Of a DNA stretch of 64,000 nt, positions 9,987 to 18,656 are shown in pieces. The stretch lies in assembly GCF_035668035.1 (NCBI RefSeq), contig NZ_JAYMYJ010000145.1, forward strand, positions 112,188 to 176,187, read 5' to 3'. Made by a program: the position numbers and the translations under genes. The notes below the pieces were generated by a model. The model saw only the letters and a program-made list of their open reading frames with translations. It ran no database searches and was not told where the DNA came from. Source of the DNA: Thiothrix phosphatis (GTDB taxonomy: Bacteria > Pseudomonadota > Gammaproteobacteria > Thiotrichales > Thiotrichaceae). Position 1 is the stretch's first letter, and the number at the start of each line of letters is the position of its first letter.

Positions 9987-10334
9987 GACTGTTATTCCTT
10001 TATCATTATGATTATTCATAATTTATTAGTTTGCCCACAGTGTATTTCTGATAATTTCAGCTAATTTATATGATTCGTATATTATTTGAATAATCTTGAT
10101 GAATCACAGGTTAATGCCGGTGGCCTGTTGCTGCGACAGGTTGTCTTTCCCCCTGTCATTGGGATTCATGAACGACACTCCATTATTGTTTTCATTTCGT
10201 TCTTGCTGTGATGCAGTCGGTATTTATATACCATATATTTATTTGATTGTCTTCGGTCTGTACTAAAACTTTTTCCGCCACTTGCGTGCCGGTGAACATC
10301 CCGTTAGATTGCTCGGCAAACCAAGGAGGCATTT
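9987..10334. promoter_or_regulatory. Divergent intergenic region between the giant gene and the arsC operon
   Basis: This 348-base AT-rich stretch separates two divergent genes and must hold both promoters. It contains a small inverted repeat, CCTGT...ACAGG, around 10124-10141. An AAGGAGG ribosome site for arsC lies at about 10322-10328. I cannot assign the -10 and -35 boxes with confidence, and I see no open reading frame worth calling. Confidence 0.5.
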
Positions 10335-10688
10335 ATGAGCGATTCGGTCACTATCTACCACAATCCGCGCTGCTCCAAATCCCGTCAAACACTGGAATTG
10401 TTGGAAAGTGAGGGCGTTATACCCACTATCGTGAAATATCTCGAAACCCCGCCTGATGCGGCCACCCTGGGCAGTTTGCTCGACATGCTTGGCTTGCAGC
10501 CGCGCCAGTTGATGCGCACAGCGGAAGCTGAATACAGCGCGCTCCAGTTGGATAATCCGGCGCTGACCCGTGAGCAGCTGATCCAGGCGATGGCGGAGCA
10601 TCCGCGTTTGATTGAACGCCCAATTGTGGTCAAGGATGGCAAGGCTATATTGGGGCGTCCGCCTGAAAAGGTGCTCGACCTCCTATGA
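10335..10688 (+). CDS. arsC: Arsenate reductase, glutaredoxin-type
   Basis: The 117-residue product is the full length of the ArsC family. These enzymes reduce arsenate to arsenite in the cytosol using glutathione and glutaredoxin. The opening YHNPRCSKSRQTLELL carries the catalytic Cys at residue 13 followed by Arg. The later RPIVVKDGKAILGRPPE is the conserved substrate-side block. The ATG follows a strong AAGGAGG site. Its stop overlaps the next start by 4 bases, so it heads a five-gene operon. No arsenic pump or ArsR regulator is nearby, so a general thiol-reductase role cannot be excluded. Confidence 0.9.
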   Translation: MSDSVTIYHNPRCSKSRQTLELLESEGVIPTIVKYLETPPDAATLGSLLDMLGLQPRQLMRTAEAEYSALQLDNPALTREQLIQAMAEHPRLIERPIVVKDGKAILGRPPEKVLDLL

Positions 10689-11272
10689 AAACGGTCTTGA
10701 TCCTGTATTACAGCCGCCACGGCTCCGTTGCGAAGATGGCGCAGCAGCTTGCACGCGGCGTGGAAAGTGTGCCGGATAGCGTCGCCATATTGCGCACCGT
10801 CCCGGAAGTTTCCGAGATATGTGAAGCGGTGGCCGACAGCATACCCGACAATGGTGCCCCTTATGTGACGCTGGATGAGCTGAAAGCTTGTGACGCGCTG
10901 GCGTTGGGCAGCCCTGGCCGCTTCGGCAATATGGCCGCCCCGCTCAAGCATTTTCTGGAAAAGACCAGCAGCTTGTGGCTGTCCGGTAGCTTGGTGGGGA
11001 AGCCTGCCGGGGTGTTCACCTCCACTTCCAGCTTGCACGGCGGGCAGGAAAGCACGTTGTTGTCAATGATGCTGCCGCTTCTGCACCATGGCATGCTCAT
11101 TACCGGCCTGCCTTATGCAGAAGCCGACCTGATCAGCACCCAAAGCGGCGGCACGCCTTATGGGCCTTCGCATGTTGCTGGCAGCGACAATTCCCGTCCG
11201 CTGACGGATGAGGAAAGGCGTCTGTGCAGCGCGCTTGGCAAACGTTTGGCCCAATTGGCGCATAAACTATGA
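10685..11272 (+). CDS. wrbA: NAD(P)H:quinone oxidoreductase, WrbA flavodoxin family
   Basis: WrbA-type proteins bind FMN and reduce quinones by two electrons, protecting against redox cycling. The 195 residues start with a flavodoxin strand and phosphate loop, LILYYSRHGSVAKMA. They continue with ALALGSPGRFGNMAAPLKHFLE and the GGQESTLLSMMLPLLHHGM block typical of WrbA. The gene overlaps arsC and the DUF2069 gene by 4 bases on each side, which implies coupled translation. Confidence 0.9.
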   Translation: MKTVLILYYSRHGSVAKMAQQLARGVESVPDSVAILRTVPEVSEICEAVADSIPDNGAPYVTLDELKACDALALGSPGRFGNMAAPLKHFLEKTSSLWLSGSLVGKPAGVFTSTSSLHGGQESTLLSMMLPLLHHGMLITGLPYAEADLISTQSGGTPYGPSHVAGSDNSRPLTDEERRLCSALGKRLAQLAHKL

Positions 11273-11631
11273 AACTGTTACTTCTGTGGCGCACGCTGTC
11301 GGTTGGCGGCCTGCTCGGGCTGATTGCCTGGATTATTCTCTGGAATGGTTGGTTGACACCAATTCAGCACATGCCGCGTTGGTTGGAGCTGTTGATCCTG
11401 CTTGCCCCGTTGCTGTATTTGGTGCGCGGCATCCTGCACGGGCGTATTTCCAGCAGTGTCCACGCTATCCTGATTTCGCTGGTATACGCCACCCTGGGCG
11501 TCTGGTATGCCGTAAGCCCGCTTGAACAGCTTTACGGTTACCTTATGCTGGCGTTGAGCGCCGCCCTTTACCTGGGCAGTTTCATGAGCGCCAAAGTTTT
11601 GGGCAAGCAGGCCAAGGAAACTTCCTCATGA
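11269..11631 (+). CDS. DUF2069 small inner-membrane protein
   Basis: The 120 residues form about four hydrophobic helices: LWRTLSVGGLLGLIAWIIL, LELLILLAPLLYLVRGIL, AILISLVYATLGVWYAV and LMLALSAALYLGSF. This matches the DUF2069 family, whose function is unknown. In many gammaproteobacteria this family is the neighbour of wrbA, as here. It overlaps wrbA and ispF by 4 bases each. Confidence 0.82.
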   Translation: MKLLLLWRTLSVGGLLGLIAWIILWNGWLTPIQHMPRWLELLILLAPLLYLVRGILHGRISSSVHAILISLVYATLGVWYAVSPLEQLYGYLMLALSAALYLGSFMSAKVLGKQAKETSS

Positions 11632-12110
11632 TGCGGATCGGTCATGGCTACGATGTGCACGCGTTTACACAGGGCGACCACATTGTGCTGGGCGGTGTCG
11701 GTATCCCCCATACCCACGCCTTCAAGGCGCACTCTGATGGCGATGTCTTGTTGCACGCCATTTGTGACGCCTTGTTGGGCGCACTGGCGTTGGGTGACAT
11801 CGGGCAGCACTTCCCTGACACCTCAGCCGAATATGAGGGCATTGATAGCCGCATTTTGCTGCGTCATGTGTATGGTTTGGTGAAAAGCAAGGGCTATGGC
11901 GTCATCAATCTTGATAGCACCATAATCGCCCAAGCCCCGAAAATGATGCCGCATATCCCGGCCATGCGCACCCATATCGCGGCTGATCTCGGGTGCCATG
12001 TTGGGCAGGTGAACGTCAAGGCCACCACCACGGAAAAGCTGGGCTTCACTGGCCGCAAAGAAGGCATTGCCGCCCATGCGGTCGTATTACTGGGAGCAGT
12101 ACATGATTGA
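11628..12110 (+). CDS. ispF: 2-C-methyl-D-erythritol 2,4-cyclodiphosphate synthase
   Basis: IspF makes the cyclodiphosphate in the MEP pathway of isoprenoid synthesis. The protein opens with MRIGHGYDVHAF, which holds the metal-binding Asp and His. It has LGGVGIPHTHAFKAHSDGDVLLHAICDALLGA, DIGQHFPDT and the closing TTTEKLGFTGRKEGIAAHAV. Length is about 159 residues, the family norm. Two ATGs lie in tandem (11628 and 11631), and the second matches the usual family start. IspD is not in the window, and the usual ispD-ispF pairing is replaced by a redox-type operon. Confidence 0.96.
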   Translation: MMRIGHGYDVHAFTQGDHIVLGGVGIPHTHAFKAHSDGDVLLHAICDALLGALALGDIGQHFPDTSAEYEGIDSRILLRHVYGLVKSKGYGVINLDSTIIAQAPKMMPHIPAMRTHIAADLGCHVGQVNVKATTTEKLGFTGRKEGIAAHAVVLLGAVHD

Positions 12111-12396
12111 AAAACTTACCGACGATGCGCTCGCCGTTATCCTTGAAGGTTTGCCCGGATGGGTGTTGCGTGAAGGCAAGCTGCATCGGGTCCTCAATTT
12201 TAACGATTTTGTGGAAGCTTTCGGCTTTATGTCCCAGGTTGCATTGGTCGCCGAACGCATGAACCACCACCCCGAATGGTGCAATGTCTACAAAACCGTG
12301 GCCATCAGCCTCACCACTCATGACGCTGGCGGCATTACACAGAAGGACATCAACCTCGCTGAGGCCATCAACCATTTGGCTGGTTATCCCACGTAA
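12103..12396 (+). CDS. phhB: Pterin-4a-carbinolamine dehydratase
   Basis: This enzyme dehydrates 4a-hydroxytetrahydrobiopterin. Some bacterial members are linked to molybdopterin or other pterin recycling. The 97 residues contain LPGWVLREGKLHRVLNFNDF, the signature NHHPEWCNVYKTV with its paired histidines, and LTTHDAGGITQKDINLA. I chose ATG 12103 because it overlaps the ispF stop by 8 bases and gives the normal length. A longer upstream start would lie deep inside ispF. No phenylalanine hydroxylase is visible nearby. Confidence 0.9.
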   Translation: MIEKLTDDALAVILEGLPGWVLREGKLHRVLNFNDFVEAFGFMSQVALVAERMNHHPEWCNVYKTVAISLTTHDAGGITQKDINLAEAINHLAGYPT

Positions 12397-12409
12397 GCAT
12401 TTGGGGCAG

Positions 12410-12499
12410 GTCAGGGCGGGGAGGTTTCCCTGCGAACCTTGCGAAACTCGCTACGCTCAGACAGCGCGGCGGTTCGCAGGGAAACCTCCCCGCCCTGAC
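12410..12499. repeat. Perfect 29-bp inverted repeat between convergent genes
   Basis: The left arm 12410-12438 and the right arm 12471-12499 are exact reverse complements over 29 bases, separated by a 32-base spacer. The spacer also has partial self-pairing. The element sits between the 3' ends of phhB (12396) and the minus-strand HEAT gene (12503). There are no T-tracts, so it does not look like a standard terminator. It may be a REP/BIME-like or MITE-like dispersed element, or a long transcript-end hairpin. Confidence 0.85.
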
Positions 12500-12502
12500 G
12501 GG

Positions 12503-12934
12503 TCAACCTTGCGCGATTTCTAACGCTTCTTCCGCCACTTCCCGAACTTCAGCATCGGGGTCTTGTAAAGCGTTTTGCAGGAAAGGGAGCGCCCCTGCAT
12601 CGTAAGTCAGCCCTAGGTAATGGCAAGCATCAGCCCGAACCCGATGATCCTTGTGCTGGCTGAGTTTGCCTAGCATATCCACTTGCTGTTGCAGCAGGTT
12701 TGATCCCGCCAGATCTTCCATCACCACCCCAATCCCGATGCGGACGCTTAACGCTGTCCGTTCGTCCCCCAATAGGGCCAGCAGAACTTGCATGGTCGCC
12801 GGTTCTCGCTGAACCCGTTCTGTGACTTCCGCCGCCCGCCCAGTCGATAACAGGGCAATGAAGTGGATATCGATTTCATGTTCCTCCATCATCCAGCGAG
12901 GAAAAATACGCCAATTGTTTCCTGTCATGCTCAT
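12503..12934 (-). CDS. HEAT-repeat protein
   Basis: The 143-residue product is built of short helical repeats. KDHRVRADACHYLGLTYDAGALPFLQNAL and PDAEVREVAEEALEIA are typical HEAT/PBS-lyase-like units. An N-terminal segment, EIDIHFIALLSTGRAAEVTERVQREPATM, precedes them. Such repeats bind proteins, but no partner is evident here. The start overlaps the gluQ stop by 4 bases, so it is probably co-transcribed after dksA and gluQ. The function is unknown. Confidence 0.72.
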   Translation of the reverse strand: MSMTGNNWRIFPRWMMEEHEIDIHFIALLSTGRAAEVTERVQREPATMQVLLALLGDERTALSVRIGIGVVMEDLAGSNLLQQQVDMLGKLSQHKDHRVRADACHYLGLTYDAGALPFLQNALQDPDAEVREVAEEALEIAQG

Positions 12935-13866
12935 GTTTGCGCCTTGCTAATTTTTGTCATGTCCCAGTGTGCTATCGCCCAGCCCCATAATTCTGTCAGG
13001 TTGCTGAATTCGCTGGAGTCTGGGCAAGGTTGTTTCAAAAAGTGCAGGCTGGCCACTAGCTGCTGTAGGCAATCTTGTGACCCAATGGCTGGGGCCAGGT
13101 TTTGCTTGCTTAGTTTCTGGCCTAGTTCATTCAGCACCAGCGGTGCATGCGCATAGTCGGGTTGCGGGAAGCCCAACAAGTGTTGTAGCCAGATTTGCCG
13201 GGGCGTATTGTCCAATAGGTCAGCTCCACGCACTATCTGGTTGACTCCCTGGAAGGCATCATCCACCACCACCGCAAGCTGGTAGGCAAACAGGCCATCG
13301 GCCCTCAAAATGACAAAATCCCCAACCTCACTTTCCAGCCGCTGGCAATATTCTCCCTGGATTCTATCGGTAAAACAGATAGGGTCGTTATGGGTGCGTA
13401 AACGGATGGAATGCTGCTGGGGAAGGTGTGTCGAGGGTTTGTGACGGCAGGAGCCGGGATAAATGATCCCAAATGCGCCCATGCGTCCATGCATCAGGAG
13501 ATCCTTTCGGGAGCAGGCACAGGCGTAGGTATGCTGGTGCAGGCGGGAAATCGCTTCGTGGTAGGCGTGCAAGCGGTGGCTTTGATAAAGAATCTCCCTG
13601 TCCCATTCAAAGCCGTAAGCGTTTAGTGTCCGGATGATCCTATCGGCGGCACCCGGCTGCTCGCGCGGCTTGTCAATGTCTTCAATGCGGAGTAGCCATT
13701 CCCCTTTTGCTTGTCGCGCCGCCAGATAACTGGCGGTTGCTGCAACCAAGGAACCAAAGTGCAGGGGGCCAGTGGGGGAGGGCGCGAATCTGCCAACAAT
13801 ATGCAAAGGCTTCGGGACGGTCAGACCGCCATCTGCTTTTCTTTGATTTCTTGGGTGGTCTTGCAA
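12931..13866 (-). CDS. gluQ: Glutamyl-Q tRNA(Asp) synthetase
   Basis: GluQRS is a GluRS paralogue without an anticodon-binding domain. It attaches glutamate to queuosine 34 of tRNA(Asp). The class I signature is clear in VGRFAPSPTGPLHFGSLVAA and RIEDIDKPREQPG. The zinc-site residues include YACACSRKDLL. GQKLSKQNLAPAI is the KMSKS-type loop. The dksA-gluQ order is standard in gammaproteobacteria. The start is uncertain: the frame opens with TTG 13866 inside dksA, and another TTG at 13806 lies just before the conserved part. Confidence 0.9.
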   Translation of the reverse strand: MQDHPRNQRKADGGLTVPKPLHIVGRFAPSPTGPLHFGSLVAATASYLAARQAKGEWLLRIEDIDKPREQPGAADRIIRTLNAYGFEWDREILYQSHRLHAYHEAISRLHQHTYACACSRKDLLMHGRMGAFGIIYPGSCRHKPSTHLPQQHSIRLRTHNDPICFTDRIQGEYCQRLESEVGDFVILRADGLFAYQLAVVVDDAFQGVNQIVRGADLLDNTPRQIWLQHLLGFPQPDYAHAPLVLNELGQKLSKQNLAPAIGSQDCLQQLVASLHFLKQPCPDSSEFSNLTELWGWAIAHWDMTKISKAQT

Positions 13867-14276
13867 TCAATGCAAAGTTCAGCCGTCGGGCGGACTTCCA
13901 ACCGTTGCAGGCCGATTTCAATGCCGCAAGCATCGCAGTAACCGTAGTCACCCTCATCCAGCCGGGTGATGGTTTTTTCAATCTTGCGGATCAGTTTGCG
14001 CTCACGGTCACGGGCGCGCAATTCCAGTGCAAATTCTTCTTCTTGAGTTGCACGATCCGCCGGATCAGAAAAGTTCGTTGCGTCTTCCTTCATGTGGTCA
14101 ACGGTGCGGTCGACTTCCTCCATCAGGGATTTTTTCCAGGCGACCAGAATATTACGAAAATGCTCAAGTTGCTTTTCGTTCATGTATTCTTCACCGGGTT
14201 CGGGGATGTAAGGTTCAATGCCTTCAACAGGCAGTGCAGATTTTCTTCTCAGATAGGCGACATTGTCGGTTGCCAT
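13821..14276 (-). CDS. dksA: RNA polymerase-binding transcription factor DksA
   Basis: DksA enters the secondary channel of RNA polymerase and works with ppGpp on rRNA and amino-acid promoters. The 151 residues match E. coli length. The coiled coil carries DATNFSDPADRATQEEEFALELRARDRERKL, with the Asp pair at its tip. The zinc finger CDACGIEIGLQRLEVRPTAELCIDC has all four cysteines. I chose ATG 14276 because GGAG lies just upstream. A TTG further up would swallow that site. Confidence 0.96.
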   Translation of the reverse strand: MATDNVAYLRRKSALPVEGIEPYIPEPGEEYMNEKQLEHFRNILVAWKKSLMEEVDRTVDHMKEDATNFSDPADRATQEEEFALELRARDRERKLIRKIEKTITRLDEGDYGYCDACGIEIGLQRLEVRPTAELCIDCKTTQEIKEKQMAV

Positions 14277-14458
14277 TTTTGTCTCCAACAAGTTAAGTGG
14301 CGATGGTCAATGTTGTTCGTTGTTGACAACTTGTCGTTTGTGATACTGACCAATAATTTGCGCGGCGCATTTTAGCAGAATTGCTCAGAATACACATAAC
14401 TTTCCTCGATCATTTGCAGATCTATCGTCAAATTTATACCGATTCTCCCTCTTTTTAT

Positions 14459-15244
14459 TTACATGAAGCGGAACCGGAAGCGGACAGCTTCATCACCAGG
14501 GTCTGAAATGTTCAGCAACAGTTCTTTAGGAACGCCAACCGGCATCAGTTGGCCTGCGTATTCATGGATATATTCGGTAGGCGGAAAACGACGCAGGGCG
14601 AGAACTTTATCCTGTTTGTCCAGGAAACTGATTTCAATCAGGGGGTAAATTTGGGGAAAAGCCGCATCATTTTGAATGGATGCGCTAACGGTCAGGACAT
14701 TGGGGGTGTTTGGGTGTGAATAGACATTCCGGCTTAAGAGGTTGATCTTGCGGATATCGCGTGGAATGGTGATGTCGCAACCCAGTATGGCGCAAGCTTG
14801 ATGGGCGAATGCTGATGTTATGGGCTGTTGGGCTAGCCAATCCCGGCTGGTATACAGGAGTTGCAGCAACAGGAGCAAACTCAAGGCGACAATTCCAATA
14901 TACAGGAAATTGCGTGAGCTTGATGGTGAATGGGTGGATTGGGAAGAAGTGGAAATTTTTGCTTTTCTGGGAAGGCTTTTCTGTTTGCCCGATAAAAATC
15001 GCCAATTGAACCGTGGCAAAGAAAATTTTGTGCTGGATTCTTCTTCTGATGGGAGGGGCAATGGCGCGGGTGTCGCAACTCCCAATGGCGCAAAGCGGCG
15101 CTCTTCAGGAAGTGTGGGGCTTAAAGTTTTCATGGCGTCAAAAATGGTGTCACATTCACCGCAACGCAATAGGCCTTGTGCAGCGGTCAGTTCCTTCATT
15201 GTGACGCGAAAAATCGCGTTGCAGTGGTTACACTGTGTATACAT
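14459..15244 (-). CDS. Zinc-ribbon and DUF3426 membrane protein
   Basis: The N-terminus is an MJ0042-type zinc ribbon, QCNHCNAIFRV then LLRCGECDTIFDA, with two CxxC pairs. A charged, serine-rich linker follows, then one membrane helix (NFLYIGIVALSLLLLLQLLY). The roughly 130-residue C-terminal part with VLTVSASIQNDAAFPQIYPLIEI matches DUF3426. The family is widespread in beta- and gammaproteobacteria, often next to prmA, as here. Its role is unknown. The 123 bases upstream are AT-rich and probably hold its promoter. Confidence 0.85.
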   Translation of the reverse strand: MYTQCNHCNAIFRVTMKELTAAQGLLRCGECDTIFDAMKTLSPTLPEERRFAPLGVATPAPLPLPSEEESSTKFSLPRFNWRFLSGKQKSLPRKAKISTSSQSTHSPSSSRNFLYIGIVALSLLLLLQLLYTSRDWLAQQPITSAFAHQACAILGCDITIPRDIRKINLLSRNVYSHPNTPNVLTVSASIQNDAAFPQIYPLIEISFLDKQDKVLALRRFPPTEYIHEYAGQLMPVGVPKELLLNISDPGDEAVRFRFRFM

Positions 15245-15367
15245 GACTCCACGCCATCTGTGTGATCACTTTATTCTAGTTGTTATATTGTAGGAATTCA
15301 CATTTGATGGTGTAGAAAATAACACCGACAAATATTTGCATGCAAAAAAGGCAGATTAACGGGTGCA

Positions 15368-16249
15368 CTAACGGCGAGTGCCCGTTACCCTGATCCAACC
15401 TTCTTTCTGTGCGATAGCAAAATTGTTTAACACTGCCTGATAGGTATGACGGATGCCGTCCGCCTGTTCCGCCAGAATGCCGGATAAGACCAAATGTCCA
15501 CCAGGTCGCAAGGCGGCCAGCAGGGCAGGGGCAAGTTCCTGTAATGGGCCAGCCAGAATGTTCGCCATGACGATGTCATATTGCCGGTCGGGCAAGTCCT
15601 GCGGGAAATAGACTGGCAGCGAGACGGGCTGGACGCCATTGCGTTCCGCATTGTCGTGGGTGGCCTGTAGCGCCTGTGGGTCAATATCCACGCCAACCGC
15701 CAAGTTTGCCCCCAGCTTAAGGGCGGCAATGGCCAGGATGCCGGAGCCGCAACCGTAATCCAGCACTTCTTTGCCAACCAATTCCTGCCCATCCAACCAT
15801 TCCAGGCACAAGGCTGTGGTCGGATGGGTGCCAGTGCCGAAAGCAAGGCCGGGGTCAAGCAGGAGCTTTATGCTGCTGTCATCCGGCAGCTCATGCCAGC
15901 TTGGATAAATCCACAAACGTTTGCCGAAGCACATTGGCTGGAAGCTGTCCATCCAGGCGCGCTCCCAAGGCTGGTCTTCGACCGTTTCCACCGTCAAGGA
16001 GGTTATCCGCCAGTCCGTCTTGCGAACCTCCAATGTCAACAGCAGGGGGTCAAGATCGGCGTCTTCCTCATACAGGGCGGTGATGACCAGATTGTCCCAC
16101 AGGCGCATTTCACCGGGGAGCGGCTCCAGTATCGGGTCGTCCTCCGCATCCTGCCAAGTGATGGAAACCGCGTCGGCGGCTTCCATTTGCCCCACGATCT
16201 CGTCCTGGAAACGGGAGGTGGCGTGGCAGACCAGTTGCCGCCAGCTCAT
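15368..16249 (-). CDS. prmA: Ribosomal protein L11 methyltransferase
   Basis: PrmA trimethylates ribosomal protein L11 using S-adenosylmethionine. The product is 293 residues. It has the N-terminal L11-binding part, then LLLDPGLAFGTGTHPTTALCLEWL, and then the SAM loop DYGCGSGILAIAALKLGA. It also has the catalytic-type MANILAGPLQELAP. I chose ATG 16249: it overlaps the accC stop by 4 bases and gives the family start MSWRQL. The frame is open further upstream, but that translation is a shadow of accC. Confidence 0.95.
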   Translation of the reverse strand: MSWRQLVCHATSRFQDEIVGQMEAADAVSITWQDAEDDPILEPLPGEMRLWDNLVITALYEEDADLDPLLLTLEVRKTDWRITSLTVETVEDQPWERAWMDSFQPMCFGKRLWIYPSWHELPDDSSIKLLLDPGLAFGTGTHPTTALCLEWLDGQELVGKEVLDYGCGSGILAIAALKLGANLAVGVDIDPQALQATHDNAERNGVQPVSLPVYFPQDLPDRQYDIVMANILAGPLQELAPALLAALRPGGHLVLSGILAEQADGIRHTYQAVLNNFAIAQKEGWIRVTGTRR

Positions 16250-17589
16250 TTCATCCCCAGCATTTTTTCGAGGTAATGGATGTCTGCACCGCCTGCCTGA
16301 AACGCGGGGTCTTCCATGATGCGGGTTTGCAATGGAATATTGGTCTTGATGCCTTCCACCAGCATTTCGCTGAGTGCGCCGTGCATGCGGCAAATGGCGG
16401 TGGCGCGGTCTTCGCCATGCACAATCAGTTTGCCGATCATGGAGTCGTAGTAAGGCGGGACGCTGTAATCGGTGTAAATGTGTGAGTCGACCCGCACGCC
16501 CAGCCCGCCCGGCGCGTGATAGCGGGTAATTTTGCCTGGCGAAGGCGCGAAGGTTTGGGGGTCTTCCGCATTGATGCGGCATTCGATGGCATGGCCATGA
16601 GGCATGATGTCTGCTTGTTGGAGCATCAGTTTTTCGCCAGCAGCGATCAACAGTTGTTGCTTGACCAAGTCCACGCCCGTGATCAATTCCGTGACCGGAT
16701 GTTCCACTTGCAAACGGGTGTTCATTTCAATGAAGTAGAATTCGCCGTTCTCGTACAGGAACTCGAATGTGCCAGCGCCACGGTAGCCAATACGGCGGCA
16801 AGCTGCCGTGACCTGTTGGCCGATGCGGGCGCGCTGTTCCGGGGTAATGCCGGGGGCTGGAGCTTCTTCCACCACTTTCTGGTTGCGCCGTTGCATGGAG
16901 CAGTCGCGTTCGCACAGGTGGATGGCGTTGCCGTAGGAATCTGCCAACACCTGCAACTCAATATGGCGCGGATGCTGGAGGAATTTTTCCATGAACACCA
17001 CGTCATTGCCAAAAGCAGTCTTGGCTTCGGCGCGGGTCATGGCGACCGCGCCCACCAGCTCATCAGGGCCGTAAACGACGCGCATGCCGCGCCCGCCGCC
17101 ACCGCCGGTCGCCTTGACAATCAGCGGATAACCGATGCGCGCACCCATCTTCAGGATTTCTTCCGGTTCATCTGGCGTGCCGCCTTCGGAACCTGGGACG
17201 CAAGGCACGCCAGCAGCCAGCATCGCTTCCTTGGCGGAAATTTTGTCGCCCATCAGGCGGATGGTTTCTGCGCGTGGGCCGATGAAAATGAAACCGCTGG
17301 ACTCCACCCGTTCGGCAAAATCGGCGTTTTCTGACAGAAAGCCGTAGCCAGGGTGGATAGCGTCAGCCCCGGTCACTTCCGCAGCACTGATGATGGCGGG
17401 GATATTCAGGTAACTGTCGATGGAACGGGGCGGCCCGATGCAGACCGATTCATCTGCCAGCCGCACATGCTTCAATTCACGGTCGGCAGTGGAGTGGACA
17501 GCAACAGTCTTGATGCCGAGTTCGCGGCAGGCGCGCAAAATGCGCAGGGCAATTTCACCCCGGTTTGCGATCAGTACTTTTTTTAACAT
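16246..17589 (-). CDS. accC: Acetyl-CoA carboxylase, biotin carboxylase subunit
   Basis: AccC carboxylates the biotin on AccB with bicarbonate and ATP, the first step of fatty acid synthesis. The 447 residues begin MLKKVLIANRGEIALRIL. They carry the ATP-grasp glycine loop KATGGGGGRGMRVV, then EKFLQHPRHIELQVL, and EMNTRLQVEHPVTE at the active site. I chose ATG 17589, which has AGGA directly upstream. An in-frame extension to 17679 lacks family similarity. It lies between accB and prmA. Confidence 0.97.
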   Translation of the reverse strand: MLKKVLIANRGEIALRILRACRELGIKTVAVHSTADRELKHVRLADESVCIGPPRSIDSYLNIPAIISAAEVTGADAIHPGYGFLSENADFAERVESSGFIFIGPRAETIRLMGDKISAKEAMLAAGVPCVPGSEGGTPDEPEEILKMGARIGYPLIVKATGGGGGRGMRVVYGPDELVGAVAMTRAEAKTAFGNDVVFMEKFLQHPRHIELQVLADSYGNAIHLCERDCSMQRRNQKVVEEAPAPGITPEQRARIGQQVTAACRRIGYRGAGTFEFLYENGEFYFIEMNTRLQVEHPVTELITGVDLVKQQLLIAAGEKLMLQQADIMPHGHAIECRINAEDPQTFAPSPGKITRYHAPGGLGVRVDSHIYTDYSVPPYYDSMIGKLIVHGEDRATAICRMHGALSEMLVEGIKTNIPLQTRIMEDPAFQAGGADIHYLEKMLGMK

Positions 17590-17626
17590 TTCCTTACCTA
17601 CAGGGTGCTTTACCCAATCACGAACT

Positions 17627-18094
17627 TTACTCAACGATAAACAGCGGCTGGCCAAATTCGACCGGCTGTTCATTCTCAACCAGGATCGCCTTGATGGCGC
17701 CAGCCTTGTCAGACTGGATTTGGTTGAGCATTTTCATCGCTTCTATGATGCATAACGTATCGCCAACCTTGACGCTCTGGCCAACTTCAACAAACGGCTT
17801 GGCGGTAGGGGAGGATGCACGGTAAAACGTGCCCACCATCGGGGATTCGACGGTATGCCCAGCAATTGGGGCGGCGGCTTCGATAGGTGCCGCCGTTGGG
17901 GTGGGGGCGGTTGCAGCCATAGGGACCGCCATCGTTGGCGCAAAGAACTGCTGCGGCGCTGGAGCCGCCATCATCATGCCGGAGTTGATCCGGCTGATGC
18001 GGACGGAATCTTCCCCTTCCTTGATTTCGATTTCTGCGACATCGCTGCCTTCCAGCAGGCTGATCAGTTTTTGTATTTTACGGACGTCCATCAT
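17627..18094 (-). CDS. accB: Acetyl-CoA carboxylase biotin carboxyl carrier protein
   Basis: AccB carries the biotin for acetyl-CoA carboxylase. The short N-terminal domain (MDVRKIQKLISLLEGSDVAEIEIKEGE) is followed by an Ala/Pro-rich flexible linker at about residues 43-75. The biotinyl domain has VESPMVGTFYRASSP and the biotinylation motif EAMKM. Two ATGs in tandem (18094, 18091) are possible starts. The gene overlaps the end of aroQ by 17 bases and lies 37 bases before accC. Confidence 0.97.
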   Translation of the reverse strand: MMDVRKIQKLISLLEGSDVAEIEIKEGEDSVRISRINSGMMMAAPAPQQFFAPTMAVPMAATAPTPTAAPIEAAAPIAGHTVESPMVGTFYRASSPTAKPFVEVGQSVKVGDTLCIIEAMKMLNQIQSDKAGAIKAILVENEQPVEFGQPLFIVE

Positions 18095-18551
18095 GGGTTA
18101 ATGCTCGGTCGTGTTTACTGAGTTTCTGTATAGCGGCATACAGTGCGAGTTCATAGCCCAATGCGCCAAATCCCAGGATCACGCCATCGGCGACATCGGA
18201 AAAGTATGAGTGATGGCGGAAAGCCTCCCGCCGGTGCACATTGGACAGGTGTATTTCGATGAAAGGTATGGCAACTCCCAGCAAAGCGTCACGCAATGCG
18301 ATGCTGGTGTGGGTATAGGCACCTGGATTGATCAGGATGTAATCGACCTGCTCGTCCATGGCATGGTGGATGCGGTCGACCAATGCGCCTTCTGAGTTGC
18401 TCTGAAAACATAGCAGGGTGTGTTGCTGCTGGTTCGCCGCTGCGGTCAGGCGGGCTTCGATTTCTGCGAGGGTAAGGCTGCCGTAATGGCCGGGTTCACG
18501 TTTTCCCAGCAGGTTCAGGTTTGGCCCGTTGAGCAAAAGCATGGTTGCCAT
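18078..18551 (-). CDS. aroQ: 3-dehydroquinate dehydratase, type II
   Basis: This enzyme dehydrates 3-dehydroquinate in the shikimate pathway. The 157 residues open with LLLNGPNLNLLGKREPGHYG, which holds the catalytic Tyr. They continue with FQSNSEGALVDRIHHA, ILINPGAYTHTSIALRDAL and EIHLSNVHRREAFRHHSYFSD, all type II signatures. The aroQ-accB-accC order is the classic arrangement. Confidence 0.97.
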   Translation of the reverse strand: MATMLLLNGPNLNLLGKREPGHYGSLTLAEIEARLTAAANQQQHTLLCFQSNSEGALVDRIHHAMDEQVDYILINPGAYTHTSIALRDALLGVAIPFIEIHLSNVHRREAFRHHSYFSDVADGVILGFGALGYELALYAAIQKLSKHDRALTHDGRP

Positions 18552-18656
18552 TGAATTCCGCCTTTTGTTCCAAAATACCCAGAAAAGGACGGCATTCTAC
18601 ACCGAACTGCGGCGATATGCAGCAATTCGGCGTGAAAATTGGGGATAGGGGTTTGT

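Noticed and set aside
16250..16582. N-terminal extension of the prmA frame
   Set aside because: The translation is Arg/His-rich shadow sequence of accC; the conserved PrmA start is at 16249.
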